Positions 1 through 9,307 of a stretch of 64,000 bases of DNA are shown one piece after another. The stretch comes from Kuschelorhynchus macadamiae (Eukaryota; Arthropoda; Insecta; Coleoptera; Curculionidae), in the NCBI GenBank assembly GCA_030620095.1, contig JAUTXW010000206.1:1524501-1588500 (forward strand), written 5' to 3'. Below the pieces are notes generated by a model. It had not been told where the DNA came from. It did not search any database and saw nothing but the letters and a program-made list of their open reading frames with translations. How positions within the stretch are numbered: the stretch's first letter is position 1; each line of letters begins with the position of its first letter. The position numbers and the translations under genes are program-made.

Positions 1-378
1 TCACCTCATGAGATAAAGCCAAATTCCGTTATCATTTTTGATGATATTCCTTGTCATAATCAATCTATTATTAGGGACTATTTCACGCATGGAAGGCATA
101 GAAACACCGATTGTTTTTTTATTTTTCAAGGATATTCCTCAATCCTTAAACGTCTAATTCGAGAAAATGCAAACTTATTAATTTTATTTAAACAGGACTG
201 TTTGAGTTTAAAACATATATATAATGACCACTGTATATTGGATATGACATTTGATCAGTTTAAAAATATTTGTGCTAACTGTTGGATGGATCCATATGGC
301 TTTCTTGTAATTGACAAAGATTGTGAAGTAAATCACGGCAGATATAGGAGTAAATTCGATTCCTTTATATATTTATAA
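1..378 (+). CDS. Polinton packaging ATPase, C-terminal part (5' end outside window)
   Basis: An open frame runs from the first base to a TAA at 376-378 (125 codons). It holds a hydrophobic strand ending in two acidic residues (VIIFDD, codons 10-15), which fits a Walker B motif, followed by the RxxRNTDCFFIFQ-type stretch expected after Walker B in the FtsK/HerA (A32-like) genome-packaging ATPases of Polintons. The Walker A (P-loop) would lie to the left of the window and cannot be seen. The known role of the family is ATP-driven packaging of DNA into capsids. It is the first of four plus-strand genes (ATPase, unknown, coiled coil, integrase), and this order supports the Polinton assignment. 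The visible part has no stop or frameshift. Confidence 0.72.
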   Translation, partial: SPHEIKPNSVIIFDDIPCHNQSIIRDYFTHGRHRNTDCFFIFQGYSSILKRLIRENANLLILFKQDCLSLKHIYNDHCILDMTFDQFKNICANCWMDPYGFLVIDKDCEVNHGRYRSKFDSFIYL

Positions 379-422
379 AAGTAAAAAATTTGCAGTTTTA
401 TTTCATTTAAAACTTGTACAGC

Positions 423-1562
423 ATGGATAAACGTTTAGCTCGAGAATTAATAAGATCGAGACAAGCCGTGAAGCAGAAATATCAAAGCTTGAAATTAGCT
501 ACTTCTACTGCTCAGTCCGAATTAGAACAAACTTATAGACCAATAACACAACCACTTAAACAGCTAATTTCAAGTATTGGTAAATCCGAACCATTCGATT
601 TAAAAGAAGAAAGAGTTTCAAAGTATGAAGATTTCAAAACACCTACAAAGCTTTATAAAACATCAACTCCGACGAAAAATATTCCGAAAACAGGAAAAAC
701 TCCGTCACTCCCTACAGAACTACCAACATTTTTAAATGACAGTAGTATCAGTTCTTCCTCTCCTGTAGTACAACCATTGTCATCAACTGTTATAGCAGAA
801 ACTTCAGATCCTTCTAGTGACATAACAACAAATTTAAACTTGTCAGACATATTGGAACAAACTAGAAAAACAATTCAAACCTATGTTGGTACACCATCAT
901 ATAAAGATTACTTAGCAGATTTTCATGAATTACCCAGATCATATATTGATGAGGGTGTGAAAGATACACAACATAAATTTGACCATTATTATGGAATAGT
1001 TCATGACCTCGAAACGGATAAGTTTTCTTTTGGTTTAACACAGATACCGGTAGAAATTATTGGAAAAGACATTAAAGTGGGAGGAATAACGTACACAGGC
1101 ACGCCAGGTTTATACGAATTGCTTTTCAAAAAAGAACCGAAAGGTTATAAGAAGGAAGATTTAGATAATTACATGAACATTCTAGCTAAAACAAATGTAT
1201 ATCGTAGGAATTTTGATTCAAATGAACAAGTTCAAGGAAATACATCACACAAATATGTTACAATAATAGGACCATATTTACAAAGAAAGGGGATTACAAA
1301 GACAAAAACCTTGCCAAGATTAGTTACAGCATTTAACAAACCAAAACCTCCGTTTAGAACAACTAGAGCCAAATCTACAGGAAAGGGATTAATTTTGAAA
1401 ACAAACAGATCAAATACAGACTATGTATACTGGAATAATGTTAACGAAATTGTTGATAGGCTACGTTTATTAATTTCATCAAGTGATGCGGGAAATAATG
1501 CTCATAGTAACGAGATTATCTCTATTATTGAAGAATTAAGAGAAGATAAAGTAATACTATAA
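423..1562 (+). CDS. Conserved Polinton protein of unknown function (probable DUF8207-type)
   Basis: The first ATG of this frame is at 423, 44 bases after the ATPase stop, and gives 379 residues; the frame is open a little further upstream but without an ATG. The N-terminal 35 residues look helical and basic. Residues about 60-140 are low-complexity, rich in Ser, Thr and Pro. The C-terminal half is a compact domain with the string GTPGLYELLF, then a Tyr/Lys-rich segment with NVYRRNF. From memory this C-terminal pattern matches a domain of unknown function (DUF8207) common in arthropod proteins of transposon origin; that needs a profile search. No enzyme motif, signal peptide or membrane segment is seen. 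Its place between the packaging ATPase and integrase suggests a structural or packaging role, which is inference. The frame is intact. Confidence 0.7.
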   Translation: MDKRLARELIRSRQAVKQKYQSLKLATSTAQSELEQTYRPITQPLKQLISSIGKSEPFDLKEERVSKYEDFKTPTKLYKTSTPTKNIPKTGKTPSLPTELPTFLNDSSISSSSPVVQPLSSTVIAETSDPSSDITTNLNLSDILEQTRKTIQTYVGTPSYKDYLADFHELPRSYIDEGVKDTQHKFDHYYGIVHDLETDKFSFGLTQIPVEIIGKDIKVGGITYTGTPGLYELLFKKEPKGYKKEDLDNYMNILAKTNVYRRNFDSNEQVQGNTSHKYVTIIGPYLQRKGITKTKTLPRLVTAFNKPKPPFRTTRAKSTGKGLILKTNRSNTDYVYWNNVNEIVDRLRLLISSSDAGNNAHSNEIISIIEELREDKVIL

Positions 1563-1611
1563 ATAACAGCTATCAAATATAATCATATTTATTGTTTAAT
1601 GAAAGCTCAAC

Positions 1612-2352
1612 ATGACAGTTGATAAATTTGGACGCCATATTTCAAAACAAAATCAAGAGAGAATAAGTGACATTAATAATTTAAAAAGGAGATTAGGTGA
1701 AAATGAAACAAATAATGAAATCTTTGCTAAAAAGCTTAAGGTTTTTGATGAAAATTTTTTAAAGTATGAAAACCAGATTAAAGGATGCTATACCTCAATT
1801 GAAAACGTTAATAAACAGTTGCTAACGCTAAATCAAATAAGTAAAGATTTGCAATTTTTAAATGAACATGTTAAAAAGGAAGACAAAAAATTAAGTGATG
1901 ATATCAACAAAATTAATAAAATAATGGAAACAAATATAAGAGAAGTAATAATTGAAAAACACAAGGAAAAAATTAAACAATTAAGAACTTTTATAAAAAG
2001 GTTAGATGATGAAAAAAAAAGAAATCAAAATAGCATTCTTAACAGTAGAACAATTGACCAACTCACTTTGGAAGAAAATCAACAATATATTTCCTTGGAA
2101 AATATAATGTCCAGTGTAATTAAGAAATTAGAACAAGAATTAAATAAAACAGAGGAGGAATTAAAAAATAGTGATAGTAGATCAACTACTTTCTTAACTG
2201 GAGAGATAAAAAAATCCTTTAATGCGTTAGAAAAGGAGATTACTAAAATTAGTAAAATTTTAAATGAAAAAAGTTATACAATACAAATTGATAAATTGAA
2301 TGAATGGGAAAAAACATATAAAAGTTATATTTCGAATTATTACAAAACATAG
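1612..2352 (+). CDS. Coiled-coil protein of the Polinton, unknown function
   Basis: This intact 246-codon frame starts at an ATG 50 bases after the previous stop and ends 42 bases before the integrase ATG, in the same direction. The protein is strongly charged (Lys, Glu, Asn) and almost free of Pro and Gly after residue 30. Leu and Ile recur at heptad-like spacing from about residue 20 to 215, so it should form a long coiled coil. It has no membrane segment, signal peptide or Cys/His cluster. Coiled-coil proteins of this kind may be virion or DNA-handling scaffolds in large elements, but nothing here identifies the role. Composition alone makes spurious similarity to myosin-like proteins likely, so weak database hits should be read with care. 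Confidence 0.65.
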   Translation: MTVDKFGRHISKQNQERISDINNLKRRLGENETNNEIFAKKLKVFDENFLKYENQIKGCYTSIENVNKQLLTLNQISKDLQFLNEHVKKEDKKLSDDINKINKIMETNIREVIIEKHKEKIKQLRTFIKRLDDEKKRNQNSILNSRTIDQLTLEENQQYISLENIMSSVIKKLEQELNKTEEELKNSDSRSTTFLTGEIKKSFNALEKEITKISKILNEKSYTIQIDKLNEWEKTYKSYISNYYKT

Positions 2353-2393
2353 AAAGTGAACTTCCTTAAAATTGAATAAACAAGTTTGTTGTC

Positions 2394-3326
2394 ATGACAA
2401 TCGTTAAACAACAAGTCGTTAATGAATTACATAAACCTGCTAGAAAAAACTACAAACGCAGAAGGGTGGTAGTGAAAGGGTTAAATGATCTTTTTCAAGC
2501 TGATTTGGTTGAAATGTTACCCTATGCCAAATTTAATAAGGGATTTAAATATATCTTGATTACCATAAATGTATTTTCTAAGTATGTTTGGGCCGAACCG
2601 TTAAAATCTAAATCTGGAAAAGACGTAACAGCGGCAATGAAAAAAATATTAATCAGTGCAAAAACTCCACCAAAAAACTTGCAAACGGATAGAGGGAGAG
2701 AGTTTTTCAATGTACATTTTCAAAATTTGATGCAACAATTTCGAATTAACCATTATAGCACGTTTTCCAATTTGAAAGCGAGTATAGTAGAAAGAGTGAA
2801 CAGGACTTTAAAGAATAATATGTGGAAAATATTTAGCATTCAAGGAAATTACAAATGGTTTAATATATTAGCGGATATTGTAAAAGATTATAACAATACA
2901 AAACATTCTTCAATAGGAATGAAGCCAAAACAAGTAAATAAAACAAATGAAAATAGAATCTTGAAATCTGCATTTACTCATGCTAAAACGTTAGATATAA
3001 AATCTCCAAAGTTTAAAGTGGGTGATCACGTACGAATAAGCAAGCATCGAGAGGCATTTTCAAAAGGTTACACACCAAATTGGTCAAATGAGATATTCCA
3101 CATTAAAGAAGTTAAGATGACAAACCCTTGGACATATTTAATTCAAGACGAAGATAATCAGGACATTCTGGGTGGTTTTTATGAGCAAGAATTACTAAAA
3201 GTAAAGCATACCGATGTGTATCTTATTGAGAAGATTTTGAGAAGGAAAGGAAACAAAGTTTATGTGAAATGGTTAGGACTTGATAAAAAATATAATACAT
3301 GGACTGATAAAAAAAATATTGTTTAA
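2394..3326 (+). CDS. Polinton integrase (retroviral rve fold) with C-terminal chromodomain
   Basis: This intact 310-residue frame carries the DDE integrase core. The three acidic residues are D37 (in FQADLVEM), D99 (in LQTDRGREFF) and E133 (in KASIVERVNRTLK), with 33 residues between the last two, the spacing I recall for Polinton integrases. Residues about 200-265 resemble the small beta-barrel seen after the core. Residues 274-310 form a short chromodomain: YLIEKIL, then VYVKWLG, then NTWTDKKNI, with the aromatic cage positions occupied. The family inserts linear element DNA and makes 6-bp target duplications. A chromodomain can steer integration to marked chromatin, which is inference here. 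No N-terminal HHCC zinc finger is visible in front of the core. It converges on the minus-strand genes across 150 bases. Confidence 0.93.
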   Translation: MTIVKQQVVNELHKPARKNYKRRRVVVKGLNDLFQADLVEMLPYAKFNKGFKYILITINVFSKYVWAEPLKSKSGKDVTAAMKKILISAKTPPKNLQTDRGREFFNVHFQNLMQQFRINHYSTFSNLKASIVERVNRTLKNNMWKIFSIQGNYKWFNILADIVKDYNNTKHSSIGMKPKQVNKTNENRILKSAFTHAKTLDIKSPKFKVGDHVRISKHREAFSKGYTPNWSNEIFHIKEVKMTNPWTYLIQDEDNQDILGGFYEQELLKVKHTDVYLIEKILRRKGNKVYVKWLGLDKKYNTWTDKKNIV

Positions 3327-3474
3327 TTAAATTGAAATTAAATTTTAGTTAAATTTGTTTTATTTCTGTTCCTCACTTTATGCTTTAGCTGATACAAATT
3401 ACAAAGTCTTAATGTGCTAATTAATTTCAAATAAAATTCACATTTACTAAACTAAAATTTTATTAAGTAAAACA
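3327..3474. other. Convergent intergenic gap with poly(A)-type signals
   Basis: About 150 bases separate the integrase stop from the facing minus-strand genes. It is very AT-rich and holds AATAAA on the plus strand near 3430. It probably provides 3' ends for both transcription units. Confidence 0.4.
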
Positions 3475-3762
3475 TCAAATACAATTTTTATTAAAACGTG
3501 TCAAATATATTTTATTTCTATGTTCCTCAGATAATATCGAATCTAGAATAAGTTTACAATCATTTATTCTTTTTTCAAAACGGAGTCTATCTAAGTACCA
3601 CATCTGAAAGTTACTCCTACGGGCTTGTCTGTAAGCAAAGCTCCACTTCACTAACACATGCACCTTATTGTTCTCTTCCAGAAAAGATATTGTTTTCTTC
3701 GTAATATTTTCTTTTTGATCCATTTTCATTGTTTTCTTCGTAATATTTTCGTTCTGTTCCAT
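3475..3762 (-). CDS. Small basic protein, unknown; may be the frameshifted tail of the next gene
   Basis: This minus-strand frame of 95 codons overlaps the 3' end of the 236-codon frame at 3665-4375 by 98 bases in a different frame. Its first 30 residues are encoded by a 39-bp tandem duplication; the rest is Arg/Lys/aromatic-rich (WSFAYRQARRSNFQMWYLDR) and looks like a real folded segment. There are two readings: an independent gene whose start overlaps its neighbour, or the original C-terminus of that neighbour moved out of frame by an indel in the duplicated tract. The basic, Trp-rich composition is not what random AT-rich sequence gives. No known family was recognised. Confidence 0.4.
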   Translation of the reverse strand: MEQNENITKKTMKMDQKENITKKTISFLEENNKVHVLVKWSFAYRQARRSNFQMWYLDRLRFEKRINDCKLILDSILSEEHRNKIYLTRFNKNCI

Positions 3763-4375
3763 TTTGCTTCAATTTGTTTTCTATTTGTTCAGGATATAAA
3801 GCAAGTAATTCCATCATAGTTGAAACATTTTCACTGTTAGGATTTTCTGTTGGACTTATTATATTATAAACATGCGTACACAAGTCGCCACAATCAGATG
3901 AAATATTATTTTGAAATATTTTGAAATATGTATTGAATTCTTGCCTTTTAAGTATAGATAATCTATAATCAATAATTTCCTTTAATCGCCACAAATTGTC
4001 CAAAGACTCTTGTCCTAAGTATATGAAGTGTGGGCCTTTTGTAATTTGTAGAACAGGGGTGTCATTTATTTTCTGAACCTGCAGATGAATGTTGTTTATA
4101 TTCACACTGGTTTGATCAACTTGAGGAAAGTAGAAATTGTTTACAATAATTCCTTGATGAACACAAATGTCTTTCCAATTTTCTTCGGTTAGTGCGATTG
4201 AAAATCCAGTTTTTCCACCAATTACAATTTTTGGAGAAAAATCATTTAAACTAATGCCAACAAGAACAAATTTTGACAAAGAATTATTTAAAAAATAAAT
4301 TTTTGAATTAAGAAGCGTTTCCAAAGGTTTATGAACCACGGCGTTGTTCATAATGACTAAACGAGACTGAAACAT
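3665..4375 (-). CDS. Polinton protein of unknown function, 236 aa
   Basis: The frame starts at the ATG ending at 4375 and runs 236 codons. Residues about 30-130 look like a beta-rich domain (FVLVGISLNDFSPKIVIGG, then GFSIALTEENWKDI); residues 130-160 are helical (SLDNLWRLKEIIDYRLSIL). The end is a low-complexity tail with two copies of a 13-residue unit built around KRKYYEENN or ERKYYEENN, read from a 39-bp tandem duplication. No transmembrane segment, signal peptide or catalytic motif is seen. It is the last of a minus-strand series with the membrane protein, BIR protein and polymerase upstream. The function is not known; a structural role is only a guess. The unusual tail and the overlapping downstream frame suggest that its true C-terminus may be altered. 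Confidence 0.55.
   Translation of the reverse strand: MFQSRLVIMNNAVVHKPLETLLNSKIYFLNNSLSKFVLVGISLNDFSPKIVIGGKTGFSIALTEENWKDICVHQGIIVNNFYFPQVDQTSVNINNIHLQVQKINDTPVLQITKGPHFIYLGQESLDNLWRLKEIIDYRLSILKRQEFNTYFKIFQNNISSDCGDLCTHVYNIISPTENPNSENVSTMMELLALYPEQIENKLKQNGTERKYYEENNENGSKRKYYEENNIFSGREQ
3685..3762. repeat. 39-bp tandem duplication inside coding sequence
   Basis: Two adjacent 39-bp units (each with ttcttcgtaatattttc on the plus strand) differ at a few positions. Because 39 is a multiple of three, the duplication keeps both overlapping minus-strand frames open. Confidence 0.75.
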
Positions 4376-4440
4376 ATTGTGTTATTCTTGTACTTAAATA
4401 TTCTCATCCCCACTTTCTTTAAATTTTCGATTAAAATGGA

Positions 4441-4908
4441 TTAATGAAAAAATAGATTTCCAGTTTGAAATTTGTAATAAAGATAAATAATTAAAATGGT
4501 AATGTATAAAAATAATGCAAAGTTTAATGTAACACTAATGATGGAAAAGTAATAATTTTTGAATCCGTCATAATAATTGGTACAGTTGGGGGTTAAAATT
4601 TGTAACTGATTATTTTTAAACTCTAACCTTTCTATCCAATTTGTATCAAAAATAGATCGATTTGGATAATGATACAAAATTTTAAAAAATTTACTTGCAT
4701 TTTCATTTCCATTTATTCGTTCCATCCAACTAATTGTACTATTGTTAATTAATCCAATTTTCATAAATTTACAATATTTACTTAGAGTGACGTCTGTTTT
4801 ATTAGAAAAACATATTTCACACTGTGTTACGCCAGGGGGATGATGAACATAAAAAACATTTTGGAAAATAAAATAAAGAAGAATAAATTGAGATCTACTG
4901 ATAGTCAT
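4441..4908 (-). CDS. Putative type I membrane glycoprotein of the Polinton
   Basis: This intact 155-codon frame has a hydrophobic N-terminus (residues about 6-21), which can be a signal peptide. An ectodomain of about 95 residues follows, with several Cys and five N-glycosylation sequons (N36-K-T, N56-S-T, N70-A-S, N83-R-S, N108-C-T). A long hydrophobic stretch at about 118-144 is then followed by a short positively charged tail. This is the layout of a single-pass surface protein. No fusion-protein motif or known family was recognised. It lies between the 236-aa unknown and the BIR gene, all in one direction, as a likely co-expressed set. It could be a surface protein of the element's virion stage or a protein displayed on the host cell; the sequence cannot decide. 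Confidence 0.6.
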   Translation of the reverse strand: MTISRSQFILLYFIFQNVFYVHHPPGVTQCEICFSNKTDVTLSKYCKFMKIGLINNSTISWMERINGNENASKFFKILYHYPNRSIFDTNWIERLEFKNNQLQILTPNCTNYYDGFKNYYFSIISVTLNFALFLYITILIIYLYYKFQTGNLFFH

Positions 4909-5006
4909 TAAAACAAATTAATAATTATATTCCAAATTTATTAACATTAAGCAGATACTTTCACCACGAAAGCAAAAGCAGTTGTAAAAAAATAACAATA
5001 AAATAC

Positions 5007-5378
5007 TTAATTTAAATATATGTAAAAGTTCATAAATAAGGATATTAATAATACTATATAAAATGTGTAGCTTGAAGACTTATTTTGAATGGTTACAATT
5101 ATTCGATTCCTATTTTTCCATAAACAGTTATTTAAATCACAATTCCTAGCAAATTTCTTATGCTCCACAATAGGATCATCATAACTTAACCAATCAAAAA
5201 TTTCAATACCACAATAAAAACATTTACAAATATCATTGATTGAAGTATAGTAAAAGCCAGCTCCAGCTAACACTTCTGGTCTCAATTTTCCTTTCCATTT
5301 TTTAAAAGTGGAAAGTCGTTTTTCATATGTTTTAAAATAACTGTTATCAATTTCTTTGTCAAAAGTTTCTATGCACAT
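5007..5378 (-). CDS. BIR-domain (inhibitor-of-apoptosis type) protein with C-terminal membrane anchor
   Basis: This intact 123-codon frame holds one BIR domain at about residues 18-82. It has R21 in RLSTF, LAGAGFYYT, the zinc ligands C53 and C56 (KCFYCG), W63, and H73 and C80 in EHKKFARNC. All four zinc ligands are present. Residues about 103-121 are hydrophobic and end the protein, so it may be tail-anchored in a membrane. There is no RING, CARD or second BIR, unlike most cellular IAPs. In the family, BIR domains bind caspases or their regulators and block cell death. For a virus-like element this suggests keeping the host cell alive, which is inference. It sits between the membrane glycoprotein and the polymerase gene. 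Confidence 0.88.
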   Translation of the reverse strand: MCIETFDKEIDNSYFKTYEKRLSTFKKWKGKLRPEVLAGAGFYYTSINDICKCFYCGIEIFDWLSYDDPIVEHKKFARNCDLNNCLWKNRNRIIVTIQNKSSSYTFYIVLLISLFMNFYIYLN

Positions 5379-8300
5379 TTTGTGAAAGACTTATGAAGAC
5401 TAACTTTGGTTTCAAAAACAACAAATTTAAATACCTTATAATATCTACATAAATATATCTAAATCTTCATGTTCTGCATTCCATTGATACAAAGCAATAT
5501 CTTGGTGTCCCCAAGCTAATGTATTAAAACTATAGGGAATTTTATACCGCTTATCATCTTCGGAACTCAAAGCCAATTTATTAATTAACTCTGTAAAAAT
5601 TATATGTTGTCTAGATCGAAAAACATACATTGAACAAAAGGTTTTAGAATGATTTTCAACAACATCTTTATAATGAATAAAATCCAACTGCTTTTTAATT
5701 GCACTTTTTTTGACACCTTTTGCTTTTTTTGTTAAACTGTTTTCCGTTTTAATACAATATGCTTTTGCTCCAGTACCAAAGAAAGCAGTAATGGGTTCAC
5801 CAGCATATTCATCTTTGAATTTTCCTATAACTGACTTTGTAATAGGCATTTCATGAATATTATTAAATTCATAATTAGATGTGTCAAATTTGTGAATATT
5901 TTTTATCATGTCAGAATAAATATTTGGAGTTGTGACTTCTAAAATGAACGAATCGGTATCGGTGTATAAAAGTGAAATATTTTCCTGATAAAGAGGTTTT
6001 AAAAAATTATAAAAGAAATCATAAATGACAGTTTTAGATATATCTAATATTGAGAAGCCTACATATATTGGTTTATTGTAAGTAACTTGAATCTTTTGCA
6101 TTTGAATAGCTACCAAGTTTTCAGAAAATATTGTTAAGTCCTTGAAATATGGTTTTGCAATTAAATTCTCAGCACCATCTTTTCTTCTATTTTTTTCCCA
6201 CTCTGTAACAAGTCTTACGTCAATTCTCCTATCAACATTTTCCATAGTCTTGCCATAAATACTATTATTTGCCAACTTGTAAGTATTACGATCAAATTCA
6301 TTCTTTGAATCATTTCTTAATCTTGAATTCAAGTCTATATATTTTTTCAACCAATCAGATTGAGAAAACTGTAAAACTCTATGAACTTTAGTTAACTTGA
6401 GTCCATGTTCCAAACATTGTTTTAATAATTGATAGTGAATAACATATTTTGATTTATCATTTAAATTGGGTATTAATTTTATGCATTTAGAATTTGGCGG
6501 TTTAAAGTTTTCTGGACAAAACGGAAAATCGTTATGATAGGAATGTAGACTTGTAGGATATTCTAAATCAACTTCTAAAACGTATCCCTTATTAGATTTT
6601 TTAGAAATATTCATAATATTTAAATCATTGATTTCTTTATCTGTTAACCAAACAAAATCTCCCGTTGGAATGTGCTGTGACATTGCATAACCATACAAAT
6701 TTGTTGCATCATAATAAATTATGTATTTAGTTGGCTTTAAAGGATCAAAATTTAAAAGAAATGGGTTATTAGCTTCAGATTTTCTACAAATGCAAGAGCT
6801 CACACCACCGCGAACGCTTTTTTTGAAAAAGTGTATCATATCTGGATCAGTTAACAATTCTAACTCTATTCCAGTATAACGCAAACACGCCTCCCAGGAT
6901 AAACCTGGAAAAGTGTAAAAATGAGCTGGATCGAGCTTATATGTGGATAAACAAGTGCTTCTAAAATTTTCAAAAATATCTGCCAAAAGTAAAGTATCAG
7001 AGAGTAAGTAAACGTCGGAGTATTGACCAAGAGATTCACATTTAAACAATTGCCAAACCTTTACAGCTCTTTGGTATTCTGCATCACTGATGTGCTCATC
7101 CGTTAAAGTATTATAAAATTGGTCTTTCTGAGGTAAATTTGTTTCTTCTAATTTTAAATAATCATCAATATAACTGTAAGGAAATACACCTTTTTGCCGA
7201 ATAAGTTTAAATCTTTCTTCATCATTGAAAATTTTTTTTATTTCCTTACATTGTTCATCTTTTAAGCTTTCAGAGAGTTTTGATAAAGAATGGGATAGAA
7301 ATTGAAAAGAATCAATAAACCTTAATGATATATTTTTTTTCTTAGCCTTTTGTGTCTTTTTATCAAAATAGTTATCCACATGAATAAGCTTTTCAAATGA
7401 AATATATTTTTCCTTGTTTTGTGCGATAACTGTTAGTTGTTCTTTGTTTAAGCATAATTTTTTAAGAAATAGATGAGAATCATAATTACGCAAATTATGC
7501 AATATAACTGGAATAAAGTTAGGTATTCTGTAATTTATGTTGCAGAGTGAATGGGCTGGACCTCTATAAAGACCGGTTATATGACAATGATCTGCAACCC
7601 TGTCATTTAAAAGAGGTTTATTACAAATATGACAAACTTTTTCATAGTTATGATAAATTTTGTCCAGTTCGTTCAAAGGGATCATTTTTTTAGGAGCCTT
7701 TAAATATTTATTGTATATGTTATACACATCTCTTTCTAAAGAATTTATAAATAATGTATCACAATTTTGACCTCTATATTTTTCAAATTTAGAATAATTA
7801 TCGTCGAAGGAACATTTAATGTAATAGGCAAATGAATGTGGAATATGTTCATATTGTTTTAAGGTGTATGAAGTATTAGGATTTTTATCAACATTGTCAT
7901 TATTTAAAGGCTTTAAAATGCATTCAAAATCTGCATACACCACGAGAGGAACTTCCATTTGTTTATGATAATTTACAAATTTCAAAATATTATCATATGA
8001 ATAGTTTCCAAACTTATCTTTTATTAATTCTTTAGAAGGTAGGTTAATTCGTAAATGATCACAATCATAGCTATTGTGTTGTAATAAATTTTCTTCTTTA
8101 GGGAAATATTGTAAACAACCTTCTCTAATTTATTTTTTTCCGTGATGTTTAGAAATTTGTGCAGAAACTAGTTTTGATAAATCTTTAATATAACAATAAA
8201 TTGACATGTTGATTTTTTTTATTCGATGAATAATAAAGTGGACCAATTACTTCATACCCCTTTTTAGGATTTATAATTTCTAATCCATATACATTAATAG

Positions 8301-8600
8301 AAATGTTATTTTTTTCTTCAAAAATCTTAATGTTCTTTAGCAACATTGGAAATTCTATACCTGACATATCCAAAACAGAAGAGTAGTGTGGGTAGGATGA
8401 AGTTTCAAAATCTAATCCGCGTGGTTGGTGAAGAGCAGACACAACTGCCCAGGCGAAGCAAAAGTTGTCATCATTCCTAATGTTGATCACAGCTTGACAT
8501 CTCTTGATCTCTTGAGGAAGTTCGATAAAAGATGAGGCTCTCAGCGGATTGTGCTTGTTAACATTAATTTCCAAATGAAGTAAATTCATCAAAGCCCATC

Positions 8601-8667
8601 CTGCAACGTAAAAATTAAAAAATTACTTTTTTTGTTGCTGTTGTAAAATCGAAAATAAATTCTTTAC
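8601..8667 (-). other. Intron in the polymerase gene, 67 bp
   Basis: On the minus strand it begins GTAAAG and ends TTGCAG. Removing it joins the two flanking frames in phase across a Gly codon and restores the spacing expected in Polinton polymerases. Unspliced, both frames run into stops. Confidence 0.85.
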
Positions 8668-9120
8668 CTGAATCTCTTTCTGCAAATTCGTCAGCTTTCT
8701 GGTCAATAATGGTGCAGATTTGCTCTAACAGTTCTTTTTTCTGATATCCCTGGCAAATGACTTGGAACGGCGCATTAAAAGATTTGACATCATAGCTGTC
8801 GCTGCTGGGGTTAAAATAGAAACCGAACAGTTCCATATTTAGCTTGATACATTTATGTTTCTGCAGTTCTTGATCTATTAGATGTGCAATTTTGTATTCC
8901 AAATGTTGAAAATATTCTTTCACATTTATGAAGTTTTGGTGTGAGGAAATCCTATAAGATATTATTCGTTCCCTGAATGCTGACTTGATAATTTCAACAC
9001 CTTCCTCCAAGCCTATTTTGGAATTGTTCTTGTGCACACTAGATCGAAGATGTCCACCCCATAGACTTTGGTTTATATTTTTCTTGCATTCTTTACAATA
9101 TTTTACAATATTTGTAGAAT

Positions 9121-9181
9121 CTATATAAATTAAGAAAAAAATATTTTACAAAATATGACATGAAAAATAAAATGTTCTTAC
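9121..9181 (-). other. Intron in the polymerase gene, 61 bp
   Basis: On the minus strand it begins GTAAGA and ends TATATAG. Removing it joins the zinc-finger exon in phase to an exon that starts with a CxxC...W..HLRS..H zinc motif, as expected for one protein. Confidence 0.82.
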
Positions 9182-9307
9182 CTTTAACAAGCTTTGGTTT
9201 TTTCAACCAACTGTTGAGTTTTGTGGAATTTCCGTTAACATGTTTTTTAATATGTCGCAGTAAATTATCCTTTCTAGTAAAGACTTTATTACATGTTACA
9301 CACTTAT

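Noticed and set aside
653..850. Minus-strand 65-codon frame
   Set aside because: It is antisense to an intact, conserved plus-strand Polinton gene and has no features of its own.
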